Assembly (NCBI GenBank): GCA_038496675.1
Contig: CM076648.1
Coordinates: 13,694,078 to 13,758,077, forward strand
DNA length: 64,000 nt
Source of the DNA: Rachycentron canadum
Lineage: Eukaryota; Chordata; Actinopteri; Carangiformes; Rachycentridae
Direction of reading: 5' to 3'
A program made the position numbers and the translations under genes. Positions 23,898 to 37,344 of the stretch are shown piece after piece; positions within the stretch are counted from its first letter, which is position 1, and each line of letters starts with the position of its first letter. The notes under the pieces were generated by a model. The model had not been told where the DNA came from. It was given only the letters and a program-made list of their open reading frames with translations, and ran no database searches.

Positions 23898-24033
23898 AGC
23901 GACAGGAAAGGAATGGGCGATAGAGGGGATGACATGTGGAAAAGGACTTAAGCTGGATTTGAACCCAGAGAGCTGCATTAAGGACTCAGCCTTGATATTT
24001 GATACGTTCTCTGCCAGGTGAGCTACTGTGGTA
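23898..24033 (-). mobile_element. tRNA-related SINE copy (fish family), antisense to gpc6
   Basis: On the minus strand the element starts near 24033 with 'gtagctcacctggcagagaa', which holds a pol III A-box-like sequence. It continues with 'ctgagtcctta', a B-box-like gggttcaaatcc (complement of 23954-23965), and ends with the body 'catgtcatcccctctatcgc' and 'ccattcctttcctgtcgc'. This arrangement matches a very common teleost SINE whose head resembles a tRNA with GTAGCTCACCTGGTAGAGC and GGGTTCGATTCC. Substitutions throughout indicate an old, inactive copy. No target-site duplication was confirmed. Confidence 0.75.
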
Positions 24034-26087
24034 CATTCTGTCAGGAGTTTTGAGTGACACAATATGGCACAAAAATGGAGACATTGAAGTTATGATTGAT
24101 CTTCCGGTGTCATATTTCTGCATATTGTCTCAGTCTGTGAGTTGCACTCATCTGTTTTTAATGTACCTATCATGTTTGGCAGCTATAGAAAATAAATCTG
24201 GAGGTAATCTTCAATGTGTCCACAGCTTGATGCCTAATCACTGAATAATGGAATAAAATGACCTTTAGTGAAAGTGTGGGAACACCACTCCAAAAGGCCT
24301 TGCCCAGGAAATATCCATATGAAAATTCTTTTTTTTTTTCAAAGCCCATTAAGATGCTCTTGGTGCTGCCAAATTGGAAATAAGTCTCTTGCCAGCCTGT
24401 ATACATCTTCAGAGAGAACGGTTAATTAGATGTGAGGGAGATTAGGCTGTGTGTGTGTGTTATGCATGTCTGTATATGTGTTTGTAGCTGTTAAACCTCA
24501 CTGTCAGTGTCTTTCTTTTCTGTTGCGTCTCTATTGTGGTAGAAAATGACAATAGCATTTTGTTTTTCATTTGCAGGGACAGATTGTGTGTTTGGAACAT
24601 CCAAATGAGTTGGACTGTCAATCTTGTGGTGATAATTTTCCACCTTTTGTCAGATTTGGTGAATGAGAATGTCTGACAGTTGTCCTGACCTGAAAAATGT
24701 GTCAACCCTCAGCAGGCATTCATGCCTGAAATGCATACGGTCTGCAAGCTTCCTGGAAGCTGTCCTCAGCGCCATGTATGGTGTTTTTCTGAGTAGTGTG
24801 AAAAGCCTCTGGCTAGCGTAGGAGACTGCTATAGCACTTTTTCCAGTTTTCAATCAACTGCTGGCCTAAATCAGTAATGGAGGGGGGGATTAAGGATCTC
24901 TACCCTCTCAAGCCTCGAGAGGAACTAGAAAATAACAGCAAGAAGTTAAAGGATGGATGTGATTATATGTTGAGGGATTAGCATGGGGAGTAAAAAGAGA
25001 TCACAGTAAAATAAACAAAAAATAATAACAAATTTATTCAGTAAAAGAGAGCATATCAGGATGGAGAGCATCCTTGACTAACCATGTGTTGAAATCATAC
25101 CTGTGTGAGGTGAGAGAGCAGCTCTGGGATATGACAAGAGAGTCAGGTAGGATGTAATCCATCTGAATTTGAGGGATTAGGGATCTGACTCACTGTGTTG
25201 CGCAGACATATTGCTACCTGCTGCCCTTTATACTTGTTTCTAGAGAGAAAAAAGAGGCATTCATCTTTGCTTCTCTCGTTAATAGAATAGTGAAAGAAAA
25301 ACTTGAGGTAACAAAAGAAAAATTCACATGTGGTACTCTTCCACTGAGGAAAGCGTCCCCCTTAGCATTTCTCTGTTAGTGGATGAGGGTGGCGCAGGAA
25401 TGTTGTTGAGGGAGGTGGGGGTCACATTGTCACATAGCTGTTGACATGGGGGGATAGTGGGTGGGTGGGTATTGACGATTATAGGGCAGCCTTCCTCCTA
25501 ATGCAGGGAACACCGTGAAGATAAACCTGAAGCCATATAAAACATACTGTTTACTACACAGACATCACTAATAACTTCTTCTATTTTCATCCTCTAGCCA
25601 ATCGTGCGTGTGTATGGTTTTCCTGCCATTACTCATTACGTATGTTAGAGAAACAAGGCATGTTGTGTTTATGGTCTTCCTTTTTGCCCACAGTGCCTAT
25701 TTGCCTCTGGAGGGTAGTCTCTGAATAGAAGTCCCAAGCTTGACACCAATGATAAGGCTCAGAGAGAAGAGGGCCACACAGTGGAGAAAAAACCCACAGG
25801 GGTATATCATATCGAGGTGTCAAGGATGCAAATACATTTCACACTGGGGACTTTTTATTTTTGTTTTTCACACAGACAAGTACACATGGCTGAGGTGATT
25901 TGCTAAATAAGTTTCCCCCTCAGAGACTTGGAAGTAAACAAGCATTAAGCTCAGATAAACATGATGTGCCAAAATTGTCATGGAAACATCAGATGCTGTC
26001 AACAAATGCAGACAACAATGGTGAAATTGGCGTCACAGACTTGATGATGACACTGTTGTTGTGTTTCTACCCCTGAAAGGCCTCCGT

Positions 26088-26115
26088 GATGGTTTCACTG
26101 TAGTGAAACCACGGG
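26088..26115. repeat. Imperfect palindrome with 9-bp perfect core
   Basis: The arms ggtttcact (26091-26099) and agtgaaacc (26102-26110) are exact reverse complements separated by 2 nt. After a short bulge, ccgt on the left pairs with acgg on the right. The sequence could cruciform or, if transcribed in the gpc6 pre-mRNA, fold into a tight hairpin. No function is assigned. Confidence 0.7.
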
Positions 26116-29100
26116 GGGCTTTTGATGCATCAAAATCAATAGTGCAGGTGCTCCAACATGCAGACATCTTTTAGTACAAACAAAGCCACAGCCGTACATC
26201 AATGGCTATCTTTAAGGCCTGTGAACATCATTCAAGGCTCTAAATATAGTGATGCTTTTATCGCCCAACCATTGAAGCCATTGGAATAAATAAAAAATAA
26301 ATAATTTAAAAAAAAAGGATTGAAAAATTAACTTTTATGTCAGGTCATGTAGAAGTGTTCCCAAAAAAAAGAAAAAGAATAAGGTTCGTGATATTGAATC
26401 ATTTTACTATTGCCAGCAAATCCCATACAAAACCAACTATGCGTTATGTTTTCTCAATTCTCTGAATTCCTCAGCTTTCTGCAGCTTTCAGCCACAAGAA
26501 AAAATCATCCCTACAAAAAACCTTTTAAAAACAGGTCAGGAATACATACTTTCATTTCAATAAGCACCAAGCTGTTTCCCCCAAACAGCCGGGGACTGTA
26601 ATTTTTTGCAAACTTATATCGTATTTGTTGGGGTCTGTTTTCAGTGGTGGATTTGCTGCCCACTGCACTGATGCCTTTTTAAATGTTTTTGAACAATAAT
26701 GGAGCTCTAAGGCACAAAGGAATAAACTAAAGCTTTAGCTACACAGATGATATTGGTTAGTGCCACTGATTCATTTTTGGTTGGAGTAGTTTCATAGGAT
26801 TTTTTGTTACAAAGTGGTAGTGCAGGGTGTCACTAGACTCATCCTTTAACTATATGAGCTTTTCCGAGTAAGTAAATTAGTCACTTAATTATACTCACAA
26901 TTCATTCTACTCCCAGTCTATAGTTTCACTGACACAACAGTTTTTTTCTTTTTCCAGGGAGAATCAATTAATTGTGTCCTGCAGACCAAAGGAAATTTGT
27001 GACATTGCCTTTTACTCTACGACCTGAAATACAAGGCAATGTTTGCTTCAATCTGGGCAGCACCGCATGTAAAAAGTGAAATCAACATATGACTGAGTGA
27101 AGGATCCTGTTTCATTTTCTTGACTGCCAGAGATACAAATCTGGATGCTACTGTACATCCAGCTCATCCTGTATTTGTAGAACTGTAGTTACATATGATC
27201 CGGGGCTTGAGGCTAGAATTAAATGCATTGACTGAATATACAAAAGTCTCTAAAACTTGTGTTAATGATGTATTGTGTGTGAAAGAAAGAGAAATGAGAA
27301 TTGAATAGTTGCACAGTTTACACCCTAATCATCTTGACCTGGATTGATTTACAGTGTGATTGTTATACACTCAGCAAAGATTGAAAGATTTTTCTTTCAG
27401 ATATTTTTGTGCTTCTTCTTCTTTGAGGTTCAGTTCAAGAGATTCAGTGATTAAGGAAAGAAAGACTTTGTGCTGACAGTGAGCTGCCTGTGTAAAGTTG
27501 TACGTCGCTCCTACATCTCTGTTCCTATAAATGAGCTATTAGTCACTTGTTCACTATAACATTAGCATATAGAACAGTAAGAAAAAATGTTTCACCTTAA
27601 TATTCAGTGGCAGCGTATTTCAACATTTACCATAGACCGTGCAATCTGTGAACTATATCACATGCAGTCATTTCATGTCTGCAGCACTGCAGTCGGGTTT
27701 AACAAGAGACTTCTAGCTGCATGGCTGCATCGCTCAAGTGAACAGATGATGAGGGCTCACCAAGTAAAGACAGAATAAGAAACCACAGTGCCACCCTTGC
27801 AGAAGTCCTAAAGATGTATTGTCAAAGAGCTGTAGTTGTTTCTGTGTCACACAGAGAAATCATGTTGTTCCAGTTATAAATTAACTGGAAATTTATACTG
27901 ATTACATGAGTTCATGACCCAGTTTAGTGTGATCTCGTTTGTGGCTTTGAGGTGGAGAGACTAATTGGAGATCGTTATTATTTTTATGTTAATGTAAAAT
28001 GTAGAGGGCTGATCTTAACCCCAGGTCACATTTCTGGGCTTTAATTATAACATTAAATAATAGGTTTTCCAGTAAAATGCTTTGGGGGATATAATGACAC
28101 TCCTGCATATGTCAGAGGTCTGCCCTATGTTCATTCACCTTGTGTCTCCTCATTTCCTTTTTACTTAGGTTTAGACACAAAGTTCCTTCCACTCGGCGAT
28201 CTGTGAGAGGCAATATTATATTGATGTTAATGGTGTGTGATGGATTATTTCTGAAGAAGGGAGAAGATTTTGCATTTGAGATGAACAATTATAAAGATAC
28301 TTCTTAAGATACTATTTAAAAATTCTATTTAGTTAAAAATATATAGTACGATTGCTTGTAGTGTTGTATAACTGGATGTATTTTGCATGTACGATGGTGC
28401 AACATATTCTATTTTTCTATAAAACTGGCTTCTAATGAAGCATGTTGGATGTATGATGTGCGAAGTGCCACAGAACGACATCAGAAGTCATCTGGAACTA
28501 AAGAAGTACAGCGGGGGTGAACCAACAGTTCATTTAAATCACCTATCATTGTGGCTGATGAGAGAGTAGAGCAGCCTTGCAGTAAAAGATATCTAGGCTC
28601 ACTAGGCTCACACCACTGATTTGAATGGGGCCACATAGTGCATCTCCGGGGAGTCTTACCATCATGACAAATGTGACAAGCTCATATAACCTTAATGTCA
28701 AGAGAGAACCAGTTTGAAGTCTTGTCGCACTGAGAATGTTGATGAGGGTTGAGAAAGAATATCTTCTGCCCTCATAATTTCAGTTTCTATCATACAAGGC
28801 CTGTAAGAAACAAAGTGCAAGCGTTTTGAAAAGACTTATTAGAATTTATGGGTTAACAAACCTATGTCCAGTGTTTACATCTTTTAGACTGTTGAATTTC
28901 TCCAAGTGTCAAATGAAACATCTGTTATTGTAATGCTTCTTGGCACAGTCTTGTTCTTTGGCTCCTGGAGGGTGCTTGAATCTGAAGAGGAGCCAGCCTC
29001 ATCTCCTGCTCCCAGAACCCCGCTGTTTCCTGTCCCCAGTGCAAGCTGCCGGTAAATGAGTGGGCTGGTCATCTCACACCCTGGGGCTCTACCTCGGGCT

Positions 29101-30126
29101 TTTCAGACCACCAGCTGTTGTGTTTAGGACTGAGTCATGCACCAGTTAGCATGATGAATCCAGAGCAGAAGTGAAAGGCCTTAACCTCTCCTTATGTTTC
29201 TTCTGCTCCCCACCTAGTTGAGCAAGTGTGATGAACTGTGCTGAAAACTTGCAATGCAATGGTACAATCAGTTTTATCAAACATCTTTTCTTTTCAAACA
29301 AAGATGAGTGAGCTGCATTTTTGAATTGTTCATTTTAGGGATGTTAATGATTAATCAGGATAAATAATTTGGTTGACAAAGAATGCACACACTAGGCATG
29401 ACAGAAATTGAGAATCATGGGGCATTGGTTCCCTTGTTGTGGGTGTCTTTAGCTGCCACACATTCTTGTGTTCACAGTCTGTAATGCAGGCACGGCTTGA
29501 GTGGTTTTCAGTGGCTGGGAGGGCTTGCTAACAAGATGTAAAGATTTTCCTGGTGAGTAGTCCTTACTTCAAGCCACCAGTTGGATAGCTAGTTATTAAT
29601 TTAATTATTTTGATATATATTTTTTGAGGGCACTGGACATTACAGAGCCATACAACCCCAACAACCTGTAATAATGAGCCTTTAAAATATGAGTTTAAAT
29701 TATGAAATAAATGATTTCTCTCTTAACAGCACTGCACAAAAGCAGTAATGATTCTGAATGTATCCGAAAAACCATGAAGGAGAACGTTAGAGTGACTAAG
29801 TTGCTAACAGTTGGCTATTTCTATGTTTCAAATACAAGCATTCTTTGAATGATAGATGAGTGTTTGCATGGTTCCTTCTAGGGGTCGTCCTTAAGTTGCT
29901 TTTTTTTTTGCCTGATATACCTGTATGTAATTATTGTCCTGTGTTTACCATGTTTTTCTGGATATTGGGAGTAGCATGTCACCTGAAAGTGGTCATACGG
30001 CTGCTGTAAGGCAGGTATAGTTGTTGGAGCAGTCTTGTGACATGTGTGAAGAAAAGACCATCACATTACATTACTGCCTAATAACCACAGGAACTGTTGT
30101 GTAAGCAGTGTCTGACTGTGGCACAT

Positions 30127-30212
30127 TTTCCCCTGCAACCAACAGATCAATCAAAACTTGGTCGACTTTGATTCTTCTCATCAATTGACGTTTGGTCGAC
30201 CATCAGGGGAAA
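30127..30212. mobile_element. Possible 86-bp MITE-like remnant with 9-bp terminal inverted repeats
   Basis: The left end tttcccctg (30127-30135) is the exact reverse complement of the right end caggggaaa (30204-30212). Inside, ttggtcgac occurs twice (about 30158-30166 and 30192-30200), and 'gatcaatcaaaacttggtcg' resembles phrases of common fish repeats of the 'gtcgactaatcg' kind. No target-site duplication was identified. Assignment to a DNA transposon family is tentative. Confidence 0.4.
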
Positions 30213-33200
30213 GCCTAGCACTCAGTGAAAGTTTACACTTAGATATCTTTCAAAAGATTATGTGCCAGGCTGCATAAAGTATTAAACTAAACTAATACAT
30301 TTTACTTTTTTTGCTTTATTGACTGCATTGATTATGATATATTTTTCCACTAGCCAAACAAAAGCCCATTTACACATATGTGTGTACTGTTATATCAGAA
30401 ATTGGAAATGACTTGGAGATGACTTAAGCTTAAGATAAACCACATACCAGATCATATTTGTAATGCTCTTCAAGGCTGTACAGGCTTCCATGTGTATGGC
30501 CGGCAGTTAGTCTGGTAATACTGTGCATGAAAGCTGAGTGGGTGGGATAGGGTGATGTCTGTTGTAAGAGTACAAGGCTTTGGCTATTTCCTGGAGTGGA
30601 GTAAAGACCCGGTACATGCCTGACTTGAAAAAAGCTCCTGTCAAAAAATTTTGTGTGGTTATTTTTTTTTTTTTTCCTAGCACCATATTCTCACACAGGA
30701 GGTGCTGCACAGTTATTGTAAAATTATGATTTCAGTTTCTATTCAGTGTAGGTTTCCTATACTGCTTTTACTGAAGATTTTAAATAAAGCCTAAATGCAG
30801 GTAAAACTTGTTATGGTGTTAAGTTAATCATTAAATAAATCAGAAGTAACAACCAAATTCACAGTATTGTGAAACAATGATTGAATGATTAATCATGAAA
30901 TCAGGAATTGAACTCTTGCATAGGATATATGCGAGTCAAGCTGCTTTGCTATTCACAAAGTATTGATTTTTTTTTTCTCCCCCTGAATTTGACAGTTTGA
31001 TGTAACTGTGATGCTCACGAACCATTATCTGTATGAACTTTTTCAATATAAGCTTAGGAAGAGGGTAAAAACAGTGAGGTATAACCAGCTAGTGATTCCT
31101 TTAATATTCCTGTACTCAGAAACCCCTAATGAGGCTGTGTGTAATGATTTGGAAATTCATATGCTATTATGTTCTTATTTCCTCATACAGGGTTCATTCC
31201 AGGCTCTAGTGCAAATTCTGTTTGGAAAATTGGTCACGGGCATTACCGATAACAGAAGCACAAAGCTATACAGTATATTGTAGGTCTGCTTTAATAGACT
31301 GCATGCATGACTGAAGCTAAGGGCCATAAGCTCCACTCAAGTGCTCAACTTGTACGGTGGCTTACCTTTGACATTTAACACAAGAGTCTCAACCTGGCAG
31401 GTTACCATGCATATTGGTTTCAGATATTAGGTATATCATCAAAGAACTGCAGAAATGCTCATTAAAGCATTAACACATAAGAAATGGAGTTAAAATTAGT
31501 CAAGGTGCAGAACTGAGATGTTAGATGGGAGGAAAACTGTGGTTTATAAAAAGCTCAACATGAGCGCTCCAACCTGTACATCAGAGGGAGTGAGTGTAGC
31601 AGGTCTTGTGCTGATCAGATTTCAAAGCATATTTGAAGCTTCCTGACTACAATTAATGGAAAATGTGATATTCACTGTTGAGATGTGATTTAGATGTCAG
31701 AATCATGGCTCAAATGGACTTCTGATAAATACTCTATGTTGAGGATGCATTTTGTGTCCATTTATGTAGATTTTGTTTGCATTGTTTTCATGTAAAGTCA
31801 GAGCTTTTAGAAATTGGATTTATTTTGATGTGAAAGCATCAGACTTGTTATACATATGATTCTCACCTCTGAAGAATTCCATGCAATGCTGATTTCCATG
31901 CCCTAGCCTAAAATTATTTATTACACTGAGAAACACTATTTTCTTAGACGGGTAATTTTTACGAAGCCACTTTAGCAGGTTGAAAGACATACTTTTTATT
32001 TATTGTGCATGTCAGTTGTGAGGTATTCCCATGATTTGGCATTAGCTTTTCTTTTCATACATTTTTGAATCACGGTCTAAGGTTCCTGCCCATTACCTGT
32101 AATTTGAGATATTTCCTTTTTATATTTCCAGCTCAGTAATAGTTTCTCATTTAGCTGAACTGGTTTTTCAGCACAGGACCTGGCTGTTGCAATTCCGTCA
32201 TTGTGCAAAATGGAAAGCCTAAAGCACTTATCATCTTTGGGGAAATTCAGTAAAAGATGTTTGGAGGAAAATAGAGAAAAAAAGGGTGGGAAAACAACTA
32301 TTTTGGCCCTGTGGGATTTCAGCCCAAACAAGAGCACTGGTATTGTGTACCATCTGCAAAAATCTTGTATGTAGGCACACAGTAAAAATACCTCTTTGAT
32401 TAAAGACATACTGAACATTATGTAAATGGGATTAACACTTAAAAGAATCCATCCTCTTATTATGTATCTGCCATGCTGTCAGTTTTGATGAAAGCCAGAG
32501 TTTATAATTGTGAACAAAATAGTCAGCACATCATCTTATACATGCAAAGTGTGTCTATTAACCTCCACCTACACTGCTGTCATGTTTCATGCACGTGGGC
32601 TGTTTATCAGGCTAAAAGGAGACCAGAGTTGATATCAGATTGGCAAGTGTGCCATAAAATTATAATCTTGAATAAATGTCTTATTTAATTCAGGGCATTA
32701 AGTCTTACCTTGCTGCATCATGCCACACTGTGAACCCTATATTTATCTATCCATTAGTGTCACACAGTTTTCCAACTCGGAAAAGTTATTTCAAAGTTAG
32801 AAAATATTTTACCAGTCTTCAAGTGTGGTAACATATGGTTGGAGCGATTGTGGGAATTATCTGTGTCATCTTGTTTGGACATATTCAATTTGGGTCTCAA
32901 GCCCCTGTGGAAATAGTTGAAAGTGGGTGATTTGGGTGATGGAGAGGAGATCCAGATGGCAGAGCAGCAGTGAGATCAATCGAGCTTGATGCATTTTTCC
33001 CACTTCAACATGCAGACAGATGTGATTTAACACAGTAATTGGGTTTACTTCCAGTTTGTGGATATCTCTTGACAAGTAATAACACCTTAGAAAGCATGTG
33101 CAAACTTGCTTGTAAAAACTCTTAATCATTCATTATTTCATGTGTTATTTAATCATAACAAATAATTATCACTAATCATCTACTCAGGTTTAATAGGCAA

Positions 33201-34775
33201 AAGATGGCAGCCACTTTAGGGTTTAGATTGTATGTACGTCTACGTAGGTTCTCAGTCATCCAGGCCATGGTAGTCTTAAGTGCTGAGTTGAAGCCATCTG
33301 GACTTTCTTTCAGAATACAACCAATTTTTGAGATTAAAGTGATGGATACTAGTTCTACAACTACTGATTCAATTGAATTGATCAGGCATAATAGGTTAGT
33401 ATATATATTCACTAAAATACACTCCTTTTTCATAAAAAGCAGTATGATTCTCACATTTGAGAAGCTTGCAAATTTTTGGCATTTTTTTGTCAAGAAATAA
33501 TTGGAAGAGTTAACTGATTGTAAAACTGTTTACTGTTAAATTCTCAGTCGATTAACTAATTGATAAATAAGTAAATGGTTTCAACTTTAATAAATTCACA
33601 AGTGACTCAGCTCTTCCTTGAAACCTGGTAACAATTTCACTTCACTGTTTCCAGTTCTCTATACTTACTCATACCATCCTGTTAAGTTTTCTAACTCAAT
33701 TCAAGTCAGTGCTGCTTTTATTGAAAGTTTATATTGTACCACAAAAATGTCTGTCTGCAGGAAAGTCACACATTTTTCAAAAGAAACATCACATTTCAGC
33801 AGTGACTAAGATAAGATCGAGTTTCTGCAAGTGCCACAACTTTGACTGCCATCATCATTCATTTTGTTGATTTGATAAATTGACCTTCAAACTGAACATA
33901 TCATCTGGAGTATTAAGATGACAACAGCTGCTGCTTTTACCTTATTTTGCTCAAAGATTTTCCCTTGCATATAACATAACAGAGTTCATTCTCTCCCATC
34001 ATTCAACACGCTTTAATTCAATTTGTGAGTGTGATTGAGCTACTTTCTGCCCTCTAATCTAGGTCATGTCACTTGAATAAAGGGCCCTTTAAATATGCTG
34101 CAGCCCAAATGAAGAAAGGACAGTCATGGCCCAGATGTGTGCTGTACCTGAGTCAATAGATCTCACAGATAGAGGTGTCAACCTCTCACTAAGGCTCAGC
34201 CAGTCTTTTAGCTTTTACTATCCACTGTGAACTTGGCTGAACTATTTAGTCCAAAGAAAGTAGATAAAAGAAGAGAAAAAGGAGAAAGACAAAGACCAGA
34301 ACTGTCAAGGACCATTCATTTATAGAAAGTCTTTACATTGCCCCATAAATCCAGATGTCTTTAATCCTGGCTTTATTGCCATAGGTTCTGTTGTGATGCT
34401 AACTGGTTGAACTCAACCTTCAGTTCACAGAAAATGCTGTTCTTCAAGAGACAACAACTAAATGCATAAAACCCCTAAAAGTAACTTTTACCAATTGTGA
34501 ATGAATATAACACATACAAGGGCTTTACATAAGTGTGTTAATAAGACTAAGGAAAGTGATAATATTAGGCCTAATAATGTGATAAGCGGTACATTTCCAT
34601 CTTATGTATGTGGATTAGACATGTTTTGATACAATATTTTACTACCGATACCAATTCGGAATAAACAACAATTCCTATATAACTGCATCCACGATTTGGT
34701 AGTACAGTAACAATATAAAACAGTAGTGCAACAATGACTAAAAACTAAATTAATTTAGAAATAAATGACTCCTGT

Positions 34776-34809
34776 AAAACAAACAAACAAACAAACAAAC
34801 AAAAAAAAC
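34776..34809. repeat. (AAAC)n microsatellite
   Basis: About six AAAC units followed by an A run in intron 1. Confidence 0.9.
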
Positions 34810-36502
34810 ATGTCGGGTTGGTGTCTTTCTTCAAATGCTGCAAAGCTAGTGCCTCACCTTGAAAGTACTTTATTGCTCTACATGTTGCCTTTTTGATAGT
34901 GGGACTTTCCAGAGTGAATAATTGGCAAATTGCTGTAATGGCTACACTATTTGTCTGAAATCAATGATTAAATCATCTAAATCATAAATGTTCTCAGTGA
35001 TATTTACAATGGCACTTTTAAATAAGTAAGATATATATATATCAATAGCTGTACACTTGAAAGTATGTGAATCTGCATAGTGTGTGAAGTGATGGATTTT
35101 GAAGAGAACCAAAATTGGGAACTGAAGCTGAAAATAAATTGAATTATGGATATCGTAGGGGGCCTGGCCCAAGTAAACTCAGCTGTTGAATTGAAATGTC
35201 AAGAGCTTGGACCTGTTCCTACAGGCCTCTGCCCTCATTTTAAGGCAATGAGTCTCTGTGCGCAGACGGCAGCCGGACTATAAGAGCAGAGAGGAGGCAA
35301 TATTCCAGAGGCAGCTCTGAATGAGACTGGAGCTGGAATCTGGTGGTAGATCAATGTGATAATAAATGTGATTCATTCAAGATGGTGCTTCCCTGTTATT
35401 GAGTTGGCTCTCTGCTGAGATGTGGAAACCCCAGTAACAGGCAGCCCTTTAAGATATCCTGGAACCACATAAAAGTAAATTGTAATTTCAGTCTAAATGT
35501 AGGTTACTTGCATAATATCTATTGTGTACACTGCACTGTGCTCTTTTAGGCCCTTTCTTAGTAAACTGTTTTCAGGGGAACAAACAATAAAACTCTGAAT
35601 ACAATAGATGCCGCATTCTGTAGAAATTAATTTAATTTACTGCATCACTACACCTTTTCTTTGAATTTTCAGCATGAGTGAATAATATATTTTTCTCTCT
35701 TGACTTCATGATCTGTTGGCTTGTTTGGCATGGAGCTCTGGCGAGAAAGTCCTCACTTTATAAATGCTGGCAAGAGTGGTCAAGGGATGTACCAGATGGC
35801 GTAGCCCATATGCAGTTTGCCCTTTGGCCAGGTAGACTAATGAATCCTTTTGGGAGTTAATCACACTGTCTGGCATCAGACCCTCAATGGGCATAGACCT
35901 AACTCTTTTCCCACAGCTTCGCTCCAATTTCACATTTCACGTTCACATTTCCCTGCAACATATGTTTATAGTTATGGGGATAAAATTGAAAAAAGTCTGT
36001 CCCTCTAGAATTTTAAATCACCCTAGTAGAAAATTATTCAGCAGTCATACTACTGTGTAGGCCCTTTTAAATCACACCTTGATGTCAGCCATTGGTCCTA
36101 GTATTGGACTAGAAATTTACCTCTGGCATTTTTTGATCATGTTGATTTATAAGATACGAGGAATTCAGTTTCCTTATACCTTAAGGTGCATATCTATAGA
36201 GGAACCCAGCAGCTGGTGAATGTGTTGCGCTCTCAAGCTCTGTTGCTATTACTGCAGTGGTACAATGCAGCTGAACAGATTTATAGCATCAGTGGAGGCA
36301 GAGATGTTTTGGAAGAGAATCTTTGGGAAAAGATGATATTAACGTACCACTTCAGTCCAACTAGCAGGGATTATCTCCTACATTACAATTGAAATAATCA
36401 AACGCCTTCATTTCTTACAATACAATTTGACCAGAAACACTTGATCCTGTAAAGGTGCAATTGCAGTTAGGAAATGGGTGTGTCTGTTTATTTGTTTCTA
36501 TT

Positions 36503-36526
36503 TATATATATATATATATATATATG
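36503..36526. repeat. (TA)n microsatellite
   Basis: A short uninterrupted TA run of about 24 bp in intron 1. Confidence 0.9.
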
Positions 36527-37140
36527 TATGAACAGTATGAAATGACCTAATGGGCCATTTCTCAATTTTCATAGGAAATCTTAAACTGTGATAATGACAA
36601 ATTGTACTGTGGGAGATGGTTTTATTTTACCCTTTATTTTGATTACTGCATTAAATCTTCACTTAACTTGACCTACCATGTTGAAGTGGAAGCCTTAGGA
36701 CCTCCTAAACCTCGGCTTTGAAGGCTTATCCTCAGCTTTTCCTTTGAAGCCTTATCATGAGTCGGCAAAGCAACTGAGACCAATCGGAGTTCGATTCAGT
36801 GCTCTTCAACTGTTGAGTTCCCACACCTTGTAGCACAACAACAGAATATACTGACCCACCTGGTGGCAGCCATGTAACAGATGACGAAGCAGAACAGTTA
36901 TTGAGTAAACATGATCATGTGTCCAACTGTCCAATATCTAGTTTACTTGAAGATTTCAAGGTGTATGTACTTTGAATTGAGCCATTGTTAGTCCTTGAAA
37001 AACTGCATTTCCTTTCAATGTCTCTCTGTTATTCTTGTTGTTTGTTGCCCCTACTTCCTTTCTCTCTATAATAGAAGTGGCAGACCATTTCAGCATTTTA
37101 TTCCCAGTTTTGTCAACATGCAGGCATGCTATTCATTTTT

Positions 37141-37344
37141 ATAATTAATGACCATAATTAATGACCATTTAATATGTTATCAACAACAAGTTATTATAAC
37201 AATAGGACACTTCTTCACTGCACTTCACCAACTAGCCATTTTCATGAGTATATTGAGATTGGACACAGTCACCTTTAAATTACAATGTTAGTATTTTTTA
37301 TAATTTTATAATTTTATAAAATGTAGGTATTATAATTTTATAAT
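37141..37344. repeat. Two small AT-rich tandem duplications
   Basis: At 37141-37166 the 13-mer ataattaatgacc occurs twice in tandem. At about 37295-37344 the unit 'tataatttta' is iterated and then repeated after a short spacer. The DNA between is ordinary. These are local replication-slippage products. Confidence 0.75.

Noticed and set aside
36856..36869. ccacctggtggcag as a CTCF motif
   Set aside because: It matches 13 of 14 positions, but the mismatch is at the normally near-invariant A of the AG core, so binding is doubtful.
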